Shown: piece by piece, positions 31,728-46,983 of the stretch
Layout of the letters: the number at the start of each line of letters is the position of its first letter
Numbering within the stretch: position 1 is the first letter of the stretch
Assembly: GCA_947579665.1 (NCBI GenBank)
Contig: OX388344.1
Span: 14,192,346-14,256,345 of the forward strand
DNA from: Sympetrum striolatum
Lineage: Eukaryota; Arthropoda; Insecta; Odonata; Libellulidae
DNA: 64,000 bases
Reading direction: 5' to 3'
Made by a program: the position numbers and the translations under genes
The notes under the pieces: generated by a model
What the model saw: the letters and a program-made list of their open reading frames with translations, nothing else
Databases searched by the model: none
Told to the model about the DNA's origin: nothing

Positions 31728-34700
31728 TCCGAAGCCATGACAATGCGATATAAGGAGCAGGGTGGTGCTGAAAGATGGTGCTTGGTCGAGGGATGCGAAC
31801 TCAAATTAACTAAGTACAAATGGATAAGAATGCTATTGCTGTACCTATTTTGTGATTCGTCATTGTTATCAAAAGTAAATATAATTAACTTTCATTATTA
31901 TCTTTCGGCAGCATTTGGATGAACTTCCGAAGCCATGACAATGCGATATAAGGAGCAGGGTGGTGCTGAAAGATGGTGCTTGGTCGAGGGATGCGAACTC
32001 AAATTAAATTAGTACAAATGGATAAGAATGCTATTGCTGTACCTATTTTGTGATTCGTCATTGTTATCAAAAGTAAATATAATTAACTTTCATTATTATC
32101 TTTCGGCAGCATTTGGATGAACTTCCGAAGCCATGACGATACTATATAAGGAGCAGGGTGGTGCTGAAAGATGGTGCTTGGTCGAGGGATGCGAACTCAA
32201 ATTAACTAAGTACAAATGGATAAGAATGCTATTGCTGTACCTATTTTGTGATTCGTAATTGTTATCAAAAGTAAATATAATTAACTTTCATTATTATCTT
32301 TCGGCAGCATTTGGATGAACTTCCGAAGCCATGACGATACGATATAAGGAGCAGGGTGGTGCTGAAAGATGGTGCTTGGTCGAGGGATGCGAACTCAAAT
32401 TAACTAAGTACAAATGGATAAGAATGCTATTACTGTACCTATTTTGTGATTCGTCATTGTTATCAAAAGTAAATATAATTAACTTTCATTATTATCTTTC
32501 GGCAGCATTTGGATGAACTTCCGAAGCCATGACGATACGATATAAGGAGCAGGGTGGTGCTGAAAGATGGTGCTTGGTCGAGGGATGCGAACTCAAATTA
32601 ACTAAGTACAAATGGATAAGAATGCTATTACTGTACCTATTTTGTGATTCGTCATTGTTATCAAATGTAAATATAATTAACTTTCATTATTATCTTTCGG
32701 CAGCATTTGGATGAACTTCCGAAGCCATGACGATACGATATAAGGAGCAGGGTGATGCTGAAACACGGTGCTTGGTCGAGGGATGCGAACTCAAATTAAC
32801 TAAGTACAAATGGATAAGAATGCTATTGCTGTACCTATTTTGTGATTCGTAATTGTTATCAAAAGTAAATATAATTAACTTTCATTATTATCTTTCGGCA
32901 GCATTTGGATGAACTTCCGAAGCCATGACAATGCGATATAAGGAGCAGGGTGGTGCTGAAAGATGGTGCTTGGTCGAGGGATGCGAACTCAAATTAACTA
33001 AGTACAAATGGATAAGAATGCTATTGCTGTACCTATTTTGTGATTCGTCATTGTTATCAAAAGTAAATATAATTAACTTTCATTATTATCTTTCGGCAGC
33101 ATTTGGATGAACTTCCGAAGCCATGACGATACGATATAAGGAGCAGGGTGGTGCTGAAAGATGGTGCTTGGTCGAGGGATGCGAACTCAAATTAACTAAG
33201 TACAAATGGATAAGAATGCTATTGCTGTACCTATTTTGTGATTCGTCATTGTTATCAAAAGTAAATATAATTAACTTTCATTATTATCTTTCGGCAGCAT
33301 TTGGATGAACTTCCGAAGCCATGACAATGCGATATAAGGAGCAGGGTGGTGCTGAAAGATGGTGCTTGGTCGAGGGATGCGAACTCAAATTAACTAAGTA
33401 CAAATGGATAAGAATGCTATTGCTGTACCTATTTTGTGATTCGTCATTGTTATCAAAAGTAAATATAATTAACTTTCATTATTATCTTTCGGCAGCATTT
33501 GGATGAACTTCCGAAGCCATGACGATACGATATAAGGAGCAGGGTGGTGCTGAAAGATGGTGCTTGGTCGAGGGATGCGAACTCAAATTAACTAAGTACA
33601 AATGGATAAGAATGCTATTGCTGTACCTATTTTGTGATTCGTCATTGTTATCAAAAGTAAATATAATTAACTTTCATTATTATCTTTCGGCAGCATTTGG
33701 ATGAACTTCGGAAGCCATGACGATGCGATAGAAGGAGCAGGGTGGTGCTGAAAGATGGTGCTTGGTCGAGGGATGCGAACTCAAATTAACTAAGTACAAA
33801 TGGATAAGAATGCTATTCCTGTACCTATTTTGTGATTCGTCATTGTTATCAAAAGTAAATATAATTAACTTTCATTATTATCTTTCGGCAGCATTTGGAT
33901 GAACTTCCGAAGCCATGACGATGCGATAGAAGGAGCAGGGTGGTGCTGAAAGATGGTGCTTGGTCGAGGGATGCGAACTCAAATTAACTAAGTACAAATG
34001 GATAAGAATGCTATTGCTGTACCTATTTTGTGATTCGTCATTGTTATCAAAAGTAAATATAATTAACTTTCATTATTATCTTTCGGCAGCATTTGGATGA
34101 ACTTCCGAAGCCATGATGATGCGATATAAGGAGCAGGGTGGTGCTGAAAGATGGTGCTTGGTCGAGGGATGCGAACTCAAATTAACTAAGTAAAAATGGA
34201 TAAGAATGCTATTGCTGTACCTATTTTGTGATTCGTAATTGTTATCAAAAGTAAATATAATTAACTTTCATTATTATCTTTCGGCAGCATTTGGATGAAC
34301 TTCCGAAGCCATGACGATGCGATATAAGGAGCAGGGTGGTGCTGAAAGATGGTGCTTGGTCGAGGGATGCGAACTCAAATTAACTAAGTACAAATGGATA
34401 AGAATGCTATTACTGTACCTATTTTGTGATTCGTAATTGTTATCAAAAGTAAATATAATTAACTTTCATTTTTATCTTTCGGCAGCATTTGGATCAACTT
34501 CCGAAGCCATGACGATGCGATATAAGGAGCAGGGTGGTGCTGAAAGATGGTGCTTGGTCGAGGGATGCGAACTCAAATTAACTAAGTACAAATGGATAAG
34601 AAAGCTATTGCTGTACCTATTTTGTGATTCGTCATTGTTATCAAAAGTAAATATAATTAACTTTCATTTTTATCTTTCGGCAGCATTTGGATGAACTTCC

Positions 34701-37700
34701 GAAGCCATGACGATGCGATATAAGGAGCAGGGTGGTGCTGAAAGATGGTGCTTGGTCGAGGGATGCGAACTCAAATTAACTAAGTACAAATGGATAAGAA
34801 TGCTATTGCTGTACCTATTTTGTGATTCGTAATTGTTATCAAAAGTAAATATAATTAACTTTCATTATTATCTTTCGGCAGCATTTGGATGAACTTCCGA
34901 AGCCATGACGATGCGATATAAGGAGCAGGGTGGTGCTGAAAGATGGTGCTTGGTCGAGGGATGCGAACTCAAATTAACTAAGTACAAATGGATAAGAATG
35001 CTATTGCTGTACCTATTTTGTGATTCGTAATTGTTATCAAAAGTAAATATAATTAACTTTCATTATTATCTTTCGGCAGCATTTGGATGAACTTCCGAAG
35101 CCATGAAGATGCGATATAAGGAGCAGGGTGGTGCTGAGAGATGGTGCTTGGTCGAGGGATGCGAACTCAAATTAACTAAGTAAAAATGGATAAGAATGCT
35201 ATTGCTGTACCTATTATGTGATTCGTCATTGTTATCAAAAGTAAATATAATTAACTTTCATTATTATCTTTCGGCAGCATTTGGATCAACTTCCAAAGCC
35301 CTGACGATGCGATATAAGGAGCAGGGTGGTACTGAAAGATGGTGCTTGGTCGAGGGATGCGAACTCAAATTAACTAAGTAAAAATGGATAAGAATGCTAT
35401 TGTTGTACCTATTTTGTGATTCGTCATTGTTATCAAAAGTAAATATAATTAACTTTCATTATTATCTTTCGGCAGCATTTGGATGAACTTCCGAAGCCAT
35501 GATGATGCGATATAAGGAGCAGGGTGGTGCTGAGAGATGGTGCTTGGTCGAGGGATGCGAACTCAAATTAACTAAGTAAAAATGGATAAGAATGCTATTG
35601 CTGTACCTATTTTGTGATTCGTCATTGTTATCAAAAGTAAATATAATTAACTTTCATTATTATCTTTCGGCAGCATTTGGATGAACTTCCGAAGCCATGA
35701 CGATGCGATATAAGGAGCAGGGTGGTGCTGAAAGATGGTGCTTGGTCGAGGGATGCGAACTCAAATTAACTAAGTACAAATGGATAAGAATGCTAATGCT
35801 GTACCTATTTTGTGATTCGTCATTGTTATCAAAAGTAAATATAATTAACTTTCATTATTATCTTTCGGCAGCATTTGGATGAACTTCCGAAGCCATGACG
35901 ATGCGATATAAGGAGCAGGGTGGTGCTGAAAGATGGTGCTTGGTCGAGGGATGCGAACTCATATTAACTAAGTACAAATGGATAAGAATACTATTGCTGT
36001 ACCTATTTTGTGATTCGTAATTGTTATCAAAAGTAAATATAATTAACTTTCATTATTATCTTTCGGCAGCATTTGGATGAACTTCCGAAGCCATGAAAAT
36101 GCGATATAAGGAGCAGGGTGGTGCTGAAAGATGGTGCTTGGTCGAGGGATGCGAACTCAAATTAACTAAGTACAAATGGATAAGAATGCTATTACTGTAC
36201 CTATTTTGTGCTTCGTAATTGTTATCAAAAGTAAATATAATAAACTTTCATTATTATCATTCGGCAGCATTTGGATGAACTTCCGAAGCCATGACAAAGC
36301 GATATAAGGAGCAGGGTGGTGCTGAAAGATGGTGCTTGGTCGAGGGATGCGAACTCAAATTAAATTAGTACAAATGGATAAGAATGCTATTGCTGTACCT
36401 ATTTTGTGATTCGTCATTGTTATCAAAAGTAAATATAATTAACTTTCATTATTATCTTTCGGCAGCATTTGGATGAACTTCCGAAGCCATGACGATACGA
36501 TATAAGGAGCAGGGTGGTGCTGAAAGATGGTGCTTGGTCGAGGGATGCGAACTCAAATTAACTAAGTACAAATGGATAAGAATGCTATTGCTGTACCTAT
36601 TTTGTGATTCGTAATTGTTATCAAAAGTAAATATAATTAACTTTCATTATTATCTTTCGGCAGCATTTGGATGAACTTCCGAAGCCATGACGATACGATA
36701 TAAGGAGCAGGGTGGTGCTGAAAGATGGTGCTTGGTCGAGGGATGCGAACTCAAATTAACTAAGTACAAATGGATAAGAATGCTATTACTGTACCTATTT
36801 TGTGATTCGTCATTGTTATCAAAAGTAAATATAATTAACTTTCATTATTATCTTTCGGCAGCATTTGGATGAACTTCCGAAGCCATGACGATACGATATA
36901 AGGAGCAGGGTGGTGCTGAAAGATGGTGCTTGGTCGAGGGATGCGAACTCAAATTAACTAAGTACAAATGGATAAGAATGCTATTACTGTACCTATTTTG
37001 TGATTCGTCATTGTTATCAAATGTAAATATAATTAACTTTCATTATTATCTTTCGGCAGCATTTGGATTAACTTCCGAAGCCATGACGATGCGATATAAG
37101 GAGCAGGGTGGTGCTGAAAGATGGTGCTTGTTCGAGGGATGCGAACTCAAATTAACTAAGTACAAATGGATAAGAATGCTATTGCTGAACCTATTTTGTG
37201 ATTCGTCATTGTTATCAAAAGTAAATATAATTAACTTTCATTATTATCTTTCGGCAGCATTTGGATGAACTTCCGAAGCCATGACGATACGATATAAGGA
37301 GCAGGGTGGTGCTGAAACATGGTGCTTGGTCGAGGGATGCGAACTCAAATTAACTAAGTACAAATGGATAAGAATGCTATTGCTGTACCTATTTTGTGAT
37401 TCGTAATTGTTATCAAAAGTAAATATAATTAACTTTCATTATTATCTTTCGGCAGCATTTGGATGAACTTCCGAAGCCATGACAATGCGATATAAGGAGC
37501 AGGGTGGTGCTGAAAGATGGTGCTTGGTCGAGGGATGCGAACTCAAATTAACTAAGTACAAATGGATAAGAATGCTATTGCTGTACCTATTTTGTGATTC
37601 GTCATTGTTATCAAAAGTAAATATAATTAACTTTCATTATTATCTTTCGGCAGCATTTGGATGAACTTCCGAAGCCATGACAATGCGATATAAGGAGCAG

Positions 37701-40700
37701 GGTGGTGCTGAAAGATGGTGCTTGGTCGAGGGATGCGAACTCAAATTAAATTAGTACAAATGGATAAGAATGCTATTGCTGTACCTACTTTGTGATTCGT
37801 CATTGTTATCAAAAGTAAATATAATTAACTTTCATTATTATCTTTCGGCAGCATTTGGATGAACTTCAGAAGCCATGACGATACGATATAAGGAGCAGGG
37901 TGGTGCTGAAAGATGGTGCTTGGTCGAGGGATGCGAACTCAAATTAACTAAGTACAAATGGATAAGAATGCTATTGCTGTACCTATTTTGTGATTCGTCA
38001 TTGTTATCAAAAGTAAATATAATTAACTTTCATTATTATCTTTCGGCAGCATTTGGATGAACTTCCGAAGCCATGACAATGCGATATAAGGAGCAGGGTG
38101 GTGCTGAAAGATGGTGCTTGGTCGAGGGATGCGAACTCAAATTAAATTAGTACAAATGGATAAGAATGCTATTGCTGTACCTATTTTGTGATTCGTCATT
38201 GTTATCAAAAGTAAATATAATTAACTTTCATTATTATCTTTCGGCAGCATTTGGATGAACTTCCGAAGCCATGACAATGCGATATAAGGAGCAGGGTGGT
38301 GCTGAAAGATGGTGCTTGGTCGAGGGATGCGAACTCAAATTAAATTAGTACAAATGGATAAGAATGCTATTGCTGTACCTATTTTGTGATTCGTCATTTT
38401 TATCAAAAGTAAATATAATTAACTTTCATTATTATCTTTCGGCAGCATTTGGATGAACTTCCGAAGCCATGACGATACGATATAAGGAGCAGGGTGGTGC
38501 TGAAAGATGGTGCTTGGTCGAGGGATGCGAACTCAAATTAACTAAGTACAAATGGATAAGAATGCTATTGCTGTACCTATTTTGTGATTCGTAATTGTTA
38601 TCAAAAGTAAATATAATTAACTTTCATTATTATCTTTCGGCAGCATTTGGATGAACTTCCGAAGCCATGACGATACGATATAAGGAGCAGGGTGGTGCTG
38701 AAAGATGGTGCTTGGTCGAGGGATGCGAACTCAAATTAACTAAGTACAAATGGATAAGAATGCTATTACTGTACCTATTTTGTGATTCGTCATTGTTATC
38801 AAAAGTAAATATAATTAACGATCATTATTATCTTTCGGCAGCATTTGGATGAACTTCCGAAGCCATGACAATGCGATATAAGGAGCAGGGTGGTGCTGAA
38901 AGATGGTGCTTGGTCGAGGGATGCGAACTCAAATTAACTAAGTACAAATGGATAAGAATGCTATTGCTGTACCTATTTTGTGATTCGTCATTGTTATCAA
39001 AAGTAAATATAATTAACTTTCATTATTATCTTTCGGCAGCATTTGGATGAACTTCCGAAGCCATGACAATGCGATATAAGGAGCAGGGTGGTGCTGAAAG
39101 ATGGTGCTTGGTCGAGGGATGCGAACTCAAATTAAATTAGTACAAATGGATAAGAATGCTATTGCTGTACCTATTTTGTGATTCGTCATTGTTATCAAAA
39201 GTAAATATAATTAACTTTCATTATTATCTTTCGGCAGCATTTGGATGAACTTCCGAAGCCATGACGATACTATATAAGGAGCAGGGTGGTGCTGAAAGAT
39301 GGTGCTTGGTCGAGGGATGCGAACTCAAATTAACTAAGTACAAATGGATAAGAATGCTATTGCTGTACCTATTTTGTGATTCGTAATTGTAATCAAAAGT
39401 AAATATAATTAACTTTCATTATTATCTTTCGGCAGCATTTGGATGAACTTCCGAAGCCATGACGATACGATATAAGGAGCAGGGTGGTGCTGAAAGATGG
39501 TGCTTGGTCGAGGGATGCGAACTCAAATTAACTAAGTACAAATGGATAAGAATGCTATTACTGTACCTATTTTGTGATTCGTCATTGTTATCAAAATTAA
39601 ATATAATTAACTTTCATTATTATCTTTCGGCAGCATTTGGATGAACTTCCGAAGCCATGACGATACGATATAAGGAGCAGGGTGGTGCTGAAAGATGGTG
39701 CTTGGTCGAGGGATGCGAACTCAAATTAACTAAGTACAAATGGATAAGAATGCTATTGCTGTACCTATTTTGTGATTCGTCATTGTTATCAAATGTAAAT
39801 ATAATTAACTTTCATTATTATCTTTCGGCAGCATTTGGATGAACTTCCGAAGCCATGACGATACGGTATAAGGAGCAGGGTGATGCTGAAACACGGTGCT
39901 TGGTCGAGGGATGCGAACTCAAATTAACTAAGTACAAATGGATAAGAATGCTATTGCTGTACCTATTTTGTGATTCGTAATTGTTATCAAAAGTAAATAT
40001 AATTAACTTTCATTATTATCTTTCGGCAGCATTTGGATGAACTTCCGAAGCCATGACAATGCGATATAAGGAGCAGGGTGGTGCTGAAAGATGGTGCTTG
40101 GTCGAGGGATGCGAACTCAAATTAACTAAGTACAAATGGATAAGAATGCTATTGCTGTACCTATTTTGTGATTCGTCATTGTTATCAAAAGTAAATATAA
40201 TTAACTTTCATTATTATCTTTCGGCAGCATTTGGATGAACTTCCGAAGCCATGACGATACGATATAAGGAGCAGGGTGGTGCTGAAAGATGGTGCTTGGT
40301 CGAGGGATGCGAACTCAAATTAACTAAGTACAAATGGATAAGAATGCTATTGCTGTACCTATTTTGTGATTCGTCATTGTTATCAAAAGTAAATATAATT
40401 AACTTTCATTATTATCTTTCGGCAGCATTTGGATGAACTTCCGAAGCCATGACAATGCGATATAAGGAGCAGGGTGGTGCTGAAAGATGGTGCTTGGTCG
40501 AGGGATGCGAACTCAAATTAACTAACTACAAATGGATAAGAATGCTATTGCTGTACCTATTTTGTGATTCGTCATTGTTATCAAAAGTAAATATAATTAA
40601 CTTTCATTATTATCTTTCGGCAGCATTTGGATGAACTTCCGAAGCCATGACGATACGATATAAGGAGCAGGGTGGTGCTGAAAGATGGTGCTTGGTCGAG

Positions 40701-43050
40701 GGATGCGAACTCAAATTAACTAAGTACAAATGGATAAGAATGCTATTGCTGTACCTATTTTGTGATTCGTCATTGTTATCAAAAGTAAATATAATTAACT
40801 TTCATTATTATCTTTCGGCAGCATTTGGATGAACTTCGGAAGCCATGACGATGCGATAGAAGGAGCAGGGTGGTGCTGAAAGTTGGTGCTTGGTCGAGGG
40901 ATGCGAACTCAAATTAACTAAGTACAAATGGATAAGAATGCTATTCCTGTACCTATTTTGTGATTCGTCATTGTTATCAAAAGTAAATATAATTAACTTT
41001 CATTATTATCTTTCGGCAGCATTTGGATGAACTTCCGAAGCCATGACGATGCGATAGAAGGAGCAGGGTGGTGCTGAAAGATGGTGCTTGGTCGAGGGAT
41101 GCGAACTCAAATTAACTAAGTACAAATGGATAAGAATGCTATTGCTGTACCTATTTTGTGATTCGTCATTGTTATCAAAAGTAAATATAATTAACTTTCA
41201 TTATTATCTTTCGGCAGCATTTGGATGAACTTCCGAAGCCATGATGATGCGATATAAGGAGCAGGGTGGTGCTGAAAGATGGTGCTTGGTCGAGGGATGC
41301 GAACTCAAATTAACTAAGTAAAAATGGATAAGAATGCTATTGCTGTACCTATTTTGTGATTCGTAATTGTTATCAAAAGTAAATATAATTAACTTTCATT
41401 ATTATCTTTCGGCAGCATTTGGATGAACTTCCGAAGCCATGACGATGCGATATAAGGAGCAGGGTGGTGCTGAAAGATGGTGCTTGGTCGAGGGATGCGA
41501 ACTCAAATTAACTAAGTACAAATGGATAAGAATGCTATTACTGTACCTATTTTGTGATTCGTAATTGTTATCAAAAGTAAATATAATTAACTTTCATTTT
41601 TATCTTTCGGCAGCATTTGGATCAACTTCCGAAGCCATGACGATGCGATATAAGGAGCAGGGTGGTGCTGAAAGATGGTGCTTGGTCGAGGGATGCGAAC
41701 TCAAATTAACTAAGTACAAATGGATAAGAAAGCTATTGCTGTACCTATTTTGTGATTCGTCATTGTTATCAAAAGTAAATATAATTAACTTTCATTTTTA
41801 TCTTTCGGCAGCATTTGGATGAACTTCCGAAGCCATGACGATGCGATATAAGGAGCAGGGTGGTGCTGAAAGATGGTGCTTGGTCGAGGGATGCGAACTC
41901 AAATTAACTAAGTACAAATGGATAAGAATGCTATTGCTGTACCTATTTTGTGATTCGTAATTGTTATCAAAAGTAAATATAATTAACTTTCATTATTATC
42001 TTTCGGCAGCATTTGGATGAACTTCCGAAGCCATGACGATGCGATATAAGGAGCAGGGTGGTGCTGAAAGATGGTGCTTGGTCGAGGGATGCGAACTCAA
42101 ATTAACTAAGTACAAATGGATAAGAATGCTATTGCTGTACCTATTTTGTGATTCGTAATTGTTATCAAAAGTAAATATAATTAACTTTCATTATTATCTT
42201 TCGGCAGCATTTGGATGAACTTCCGAAGCCATGAAGATGCGATATAAGGAGCAGGGTGGTGCTGAGAGATGGTGCTTGGTCGAGGGATGCGAACTCAAAT
42301 TAACTAAGTAAAAATGGATAAGAATGCTATTGCTGTACCTATTATGTGATTCGTCATTGTTATCAAAAGTAAATATAATTAACTTTCATTATTATCTTTC
42401 GGCAGCATTTGGATCAACTTCCAAAGCCCTGACGATGCGATATAAGGAGCAGGGTGGTACTGAAAGATGGTGCTTGGTCGAGGGATTCGAACTCAAATTA
42501 ACTAAGTAAAAATGGATAAGAATGCTATTGTTGTACCTATTTTGTGATTCGTCATTGTTATCAAAAGTAAATATAATTAACTTTCATTATTATCTTTCGG
42601 CAGCATTTGGATGAACTTCCGAAGCCATGATGATGCGATATAAGGAGCAGGGTGGTGCTGAGAGATGGTGCTTGGTCGAGGGATGCGAACTCAAATTAAC
42701 TAAGTAAAAATGGATAAGAATGCTATTGCTGTACCTATTTTGTGATTCGTCATTGTTATCAAAAGTAAATATAATTAACTTTCATTATTATCTTTCGGCA
42801 GCATTTGGATGAACTTCCGAAGCCATGACGATGCGATATAAGGAGCAGGGTGGTGCTGAAAGATGGTGCTTGGTCGAGGGATGCGAACTCAAATTAACTA
42901 AGTACAAATGGATAAGAATGCTATTGCTGTACCTATTTTGTGATTCGTCATTGTTATCAAAAGTAAATATAATTAACTTTCATTATTATCTTTCGGCAGC
43001 ATTTGGATGAACTTCCGAAGCCATGACGATGCGATATAAGGAGCAGGGTG
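28800..43050. repeat. Higher-order repeat: 36-mer (7128 bp), two tandem copies
   Basis: Copies at about 28800-35927 and 35928-43050 share private variants offset by 7128 bp (36 x 198): ACTATATAAGG at 32141 and 39269, GATGCTGAAACACGGTGC near 32754 and 39882, AAAGCCCTGACGATG near 35294 and 42422, and CATTATGTGATTC-type changes near 35214 and 42342. The few differences are isolated (for example 38819, 39389, 40505, 40881, 42487), so the duplication is recent. The first part of each copy is a copy of the 18-mer, so the 36-mer arose by extending or duplicating an older higher-order unit together with about 18 further monomers. Confidence 0.9.
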
Positions 43051-45795
43051 GTGCTGAAAGATGGTGCTTGGTCGAGGGATGCGAACTCAAATTATCTAAG
43101 CACAAATGGATAAGAATGCTATTGCTGTACCTATTTTGTGATTCGTCATTTTTATCAAAAGTAAATATAATTAACTTTCATTATTATCTTTCGGCAGCAT
43201 TTGGATGAACTTCCGAAGCCATGACGATGCGATATAAGGAGCAGGGTGGTGCTGAAAGATGGTGCTTGGTCGAGGGATGCGAACTCAAATTAACTAAGTT
43301 CAAATGGATAAGAATGCTATTGCTGTACCTATTTTGTGATTCGTCATTGTTATCAAAAGAAAATATAATTAACATTCATTATTATCTTTCGGCAGCATTT
43401 GGATCAACTTCCAAAGCCATGGCGATGCGATATAAGGAGCAGGGTGGTGCTGAAAGATGGTGCTTGGTCGAGGGATGCGAACTCAAATTAACTAAGTACA
43501 AATGGATAAGAAAGCTATTGCTGTACCTATTTTGTGATTCGTCATTGTTATCAAAAGTAAATATAATTAACTTTCATTATTATCTTTCGGCAGCATTTGG
43601 ATCAACTTCCAAAGCCATGACGATGCGATATAAGGAGCAGGGTGGTGCTGAAAGATGGTGCTTGGTCGAGGGATGCGAACTCAAATTAACTAAGTAAAAA
43701 TGGATAAGAATGCTATTGCTGTACCTATTTTGTGATTCGTCATTGTTATCAAAAGTAAATATAATTAACTTTCATTATTATCTTTCGGCAGCATTTGGAT
43801 AAACTTCCGAAGCCATGATGATGCGATATAAGGAGCAGGGTGGTGCTGAGAGATGGTGCTTGGTCGAGGGATGCGAACTCAAATTAACTAAGTAAAAATG
43901 GATAAGAATGCTATTGCTGTACCTATTTTGTGATTCGTCATTGTTATCAAAAGTAAATATAATTAACTTTCATTATTATCTTTCGGCAGCATTTGGATGA
44001 ACTTCCGAAGCCATGACGATGCGATATAAGGAGCAGGGTGGTGCTGAAAAATGGTGCTTGGTCGAGGGATGCGAACTCAAATTAACTAAGTACAAATGGA
44101 TAAGAATGCTATTGCTGTACCTATTTTGTGATTCGTCATTGTTATCAAAAGTAAATATAATTAACTTTCATTATTATCTTTCGGCAGCATTTGGATGAAC
44201 TTCCGAAGCCATGACGATGCGATATAAGGAGCAGGGTGGTGCTGAAAGATGGTGCTTGGTCGAGGGATGCGAACTCAAATTAACTAAGCACAAATGGATA
44301 AGAATGCTATTGCTGTACCTATTTTTTGATTCGTCATTGTTATCAAAAGTAAATATAATTAACTTTCATTATTATCTTTTGGCAGCATTTGGATGAACTT
44401 CCGAAGCCATGACGATGCGATATAAGGAGCAGGGTGGTGCTGAAAAATGGTGCTTGGTCGAGGGATGCGAACTCAAATTAACTAAGTACAAATGGATAAG
44501 AATGCTATTGCTTTACCTATTTTGTGATTCGTCATTGTTATCAAAAGTAAATATAATTAACTTTCATTATTATCTTTCGGCAGCATTTGGATGAACTTCC
44601 GAAGCCATGAGGATGCGATATAAGGAGCAGGGTGGTGCTGAAAGATGGTGCTTGGTCGAGGGATGCGAACTCAAATTAACTAAGTACAAATAGATAAGAA
44701 TGCTATTGCTGTACCTATTTTGTGATTCGTCATTGTTATCAAAAGTAAATATAATTAACTTTCATTATTATCTTTCGGCAGCATTTGGATCAACTTCCAA
44801 AGCCATGACGATGCGATATAAGGAGCAGGGTGGTGCTGAAAGATGGTGCTTGGTCGAGGGATGCGAACTCAAATTAACTAAGTACAAATAGATAAGAATG
44901 CTATTGCTGTACCTATTTTGTGATTCGTCATTGTTATCAAAAGTAAATATAATTAACTTTCATTATTATCTTTCGGCAGCATTTGGATGAACTTCCGAAG
45001 CCATGACGATGCGATATAAGGAGCAGGGTGGTGCTGAAAGATGGTGCTTGGTCGAGGGATGCGAACTCAAATTAACTAAGTACAAATTGATAAGAATGCT
45101 ATTGCTGTACCGTATTTTGTGATTCGTCATTGTTATCAAAAGTAAATATAATTAACTTTCATTATTATCTTTCGGCAGCATTTGGATCAACTTCCAAAGC
45201 CATGACGATGCGATATAAGGAGCAGGGTGGTGCTGAAAGATGGTGCTTGGTCGAGGGATGCGAACTCAAATTAACTAAGTACAAATGGATAAGAATGCTA
45301 TTGCTGTACCTATTCTGTGATTCGTCATTGTTATCAAAAGTAAATATAATTAACTTTCATTATTATCTTTCGGCATTATTTGGATCAACTTCCAAAGCCA
45401 TGACGATGCGATATAAGGAGCAGGGTGGTGCTGAAGGATGGTGCTTGGTCGAGGGATGCGAACTCAAATTAACTAAGTACAAATGGATAAGAATGCTATT
45501 GCTGTACCTATTTTGTGATTCGTCATTGTTATCAAAAGTAAATATAATTAACTTTCATTATTATCTTTCGGCAGCATTTGGATGAACTTCCGAAGCCATG
45601 ACGATGCGATATAAGGAGCAGGGTGGTGCTGAAAGATGGTGCTTGGTCGAGGGATGCGAACTCAAATTAACTAAGCACAAATGGATAAGAATGCTATTGC
45701 TGTACCTATTTTGTGATTCGTCATTGTTATCAAAAGTAAATATAATTAACTTTCATTATTATCTTTCGGCAGCATTTGGATGAACTTCCGAAGCC

Positions 45796-46983
45796 ATGAC
45801 GATGCGATATAAGGAGCAGGGTGGTGCTGAAAGATGGTGCTTGGTCGAGGGATGCGAACTCAAATTAACTAAGCACAAATGGATAAGAATGCTATTGCTG
45901 TACCTATTTTGTGATTCGTCATTGTTATCAAAAGTAAATATAATTAACTTTCATTATTATCTTTCGGCAGCATTTGGATGAACTTCCGAAGCCATGACGA
46001 TGCGATATAAGGAGCAGGGTGGTGCTGAAAAATGGTGCTTGGTCGAGGGATGCGAACTCAAATTAACTAAGTACAAATGGATAAGAATGCTATTGCTTTA
46101 CCTATTTTGTGATTCGTCATTGTTATCGAAAGTAAATATAATTAACTTTCATTATTATCTTTCGGCAGCATTTGGATCAACTTCCGAAGCCATGACGATG
46201 CGATATAAGGAGCAGGGTGGTGCTGAAAGATGGTGCTTGGTCGAGGGATGCGAACTCAAATTAACTAAGTACAAATAGATAAGAATGCTATTGCTGTACC
46301 TATTTTGTGATTCGTCATTGTTATCAAAAGTAAATATAATTAACTTTCATTATTATCTTTCGGCAGCATTTGGATGAACTTCCGAAGCCATGACGATGCG
46401 ATATAAGGAGCAGGGTGGTGCTGAAAGATGGTGCTTGGTCGAGGGATGCGAACTCAAATTAACTAAGCACAAATGGATAAGAATGCTATTGCTGTACCTA
46501 TTTTGTGATTCGTCATTGTTATCAAAAGTAAATATAATTAACTTTCATTATTATCTTTCGGCAGCATTTGGATGAACTTCCGAAGCCATGACGATGCGAT
46601 ATAAGGAGCAGGGTGGTGCTGAAAAATGGTGCTTGGTCGAGGGATGCGAACTCAAATTAACTAAGTACAAATGGATAAGAATGCTATTGCTTTACCTATT
46701 TTGTGATTCGTCATTGTTATCGAAAGTAAATATAATTAACTTTCATTATTATCTTTCGGCAGCATTTGGATCAACTTCCGAAGCCATGACGATGCGATAT
46801 AAGGAGCAGGGTGGTGCTGAAAGATGGTGCTTGGTCGAGGGATGCGAACTCAAATTAACTAAGTACAAATAGATAAGAATGCTATTGCTGTACCTATTTT
46901 GTGATTCGTCATTGTTATCAAAAGTAAATATAATTAACTTTCATTATTATCTTTCGGCAGCATTTGGATGAACTTCCGAAGCC
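45796..46983. repeat. Higher-order repeat: 3-mer (594 bp), two tandem copies
   Basis: Three successive monomer variants (CACAAATGG type; GCTGAAAAATGG with TTGCTTTACC and TTATCGAAAG; GGATCAACTTCCG with ACAAATAGATAAG) at 45796, 45994 and 46192 repeat in the same order at 46390, 46588 and 46786. Confidence 0.85.
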
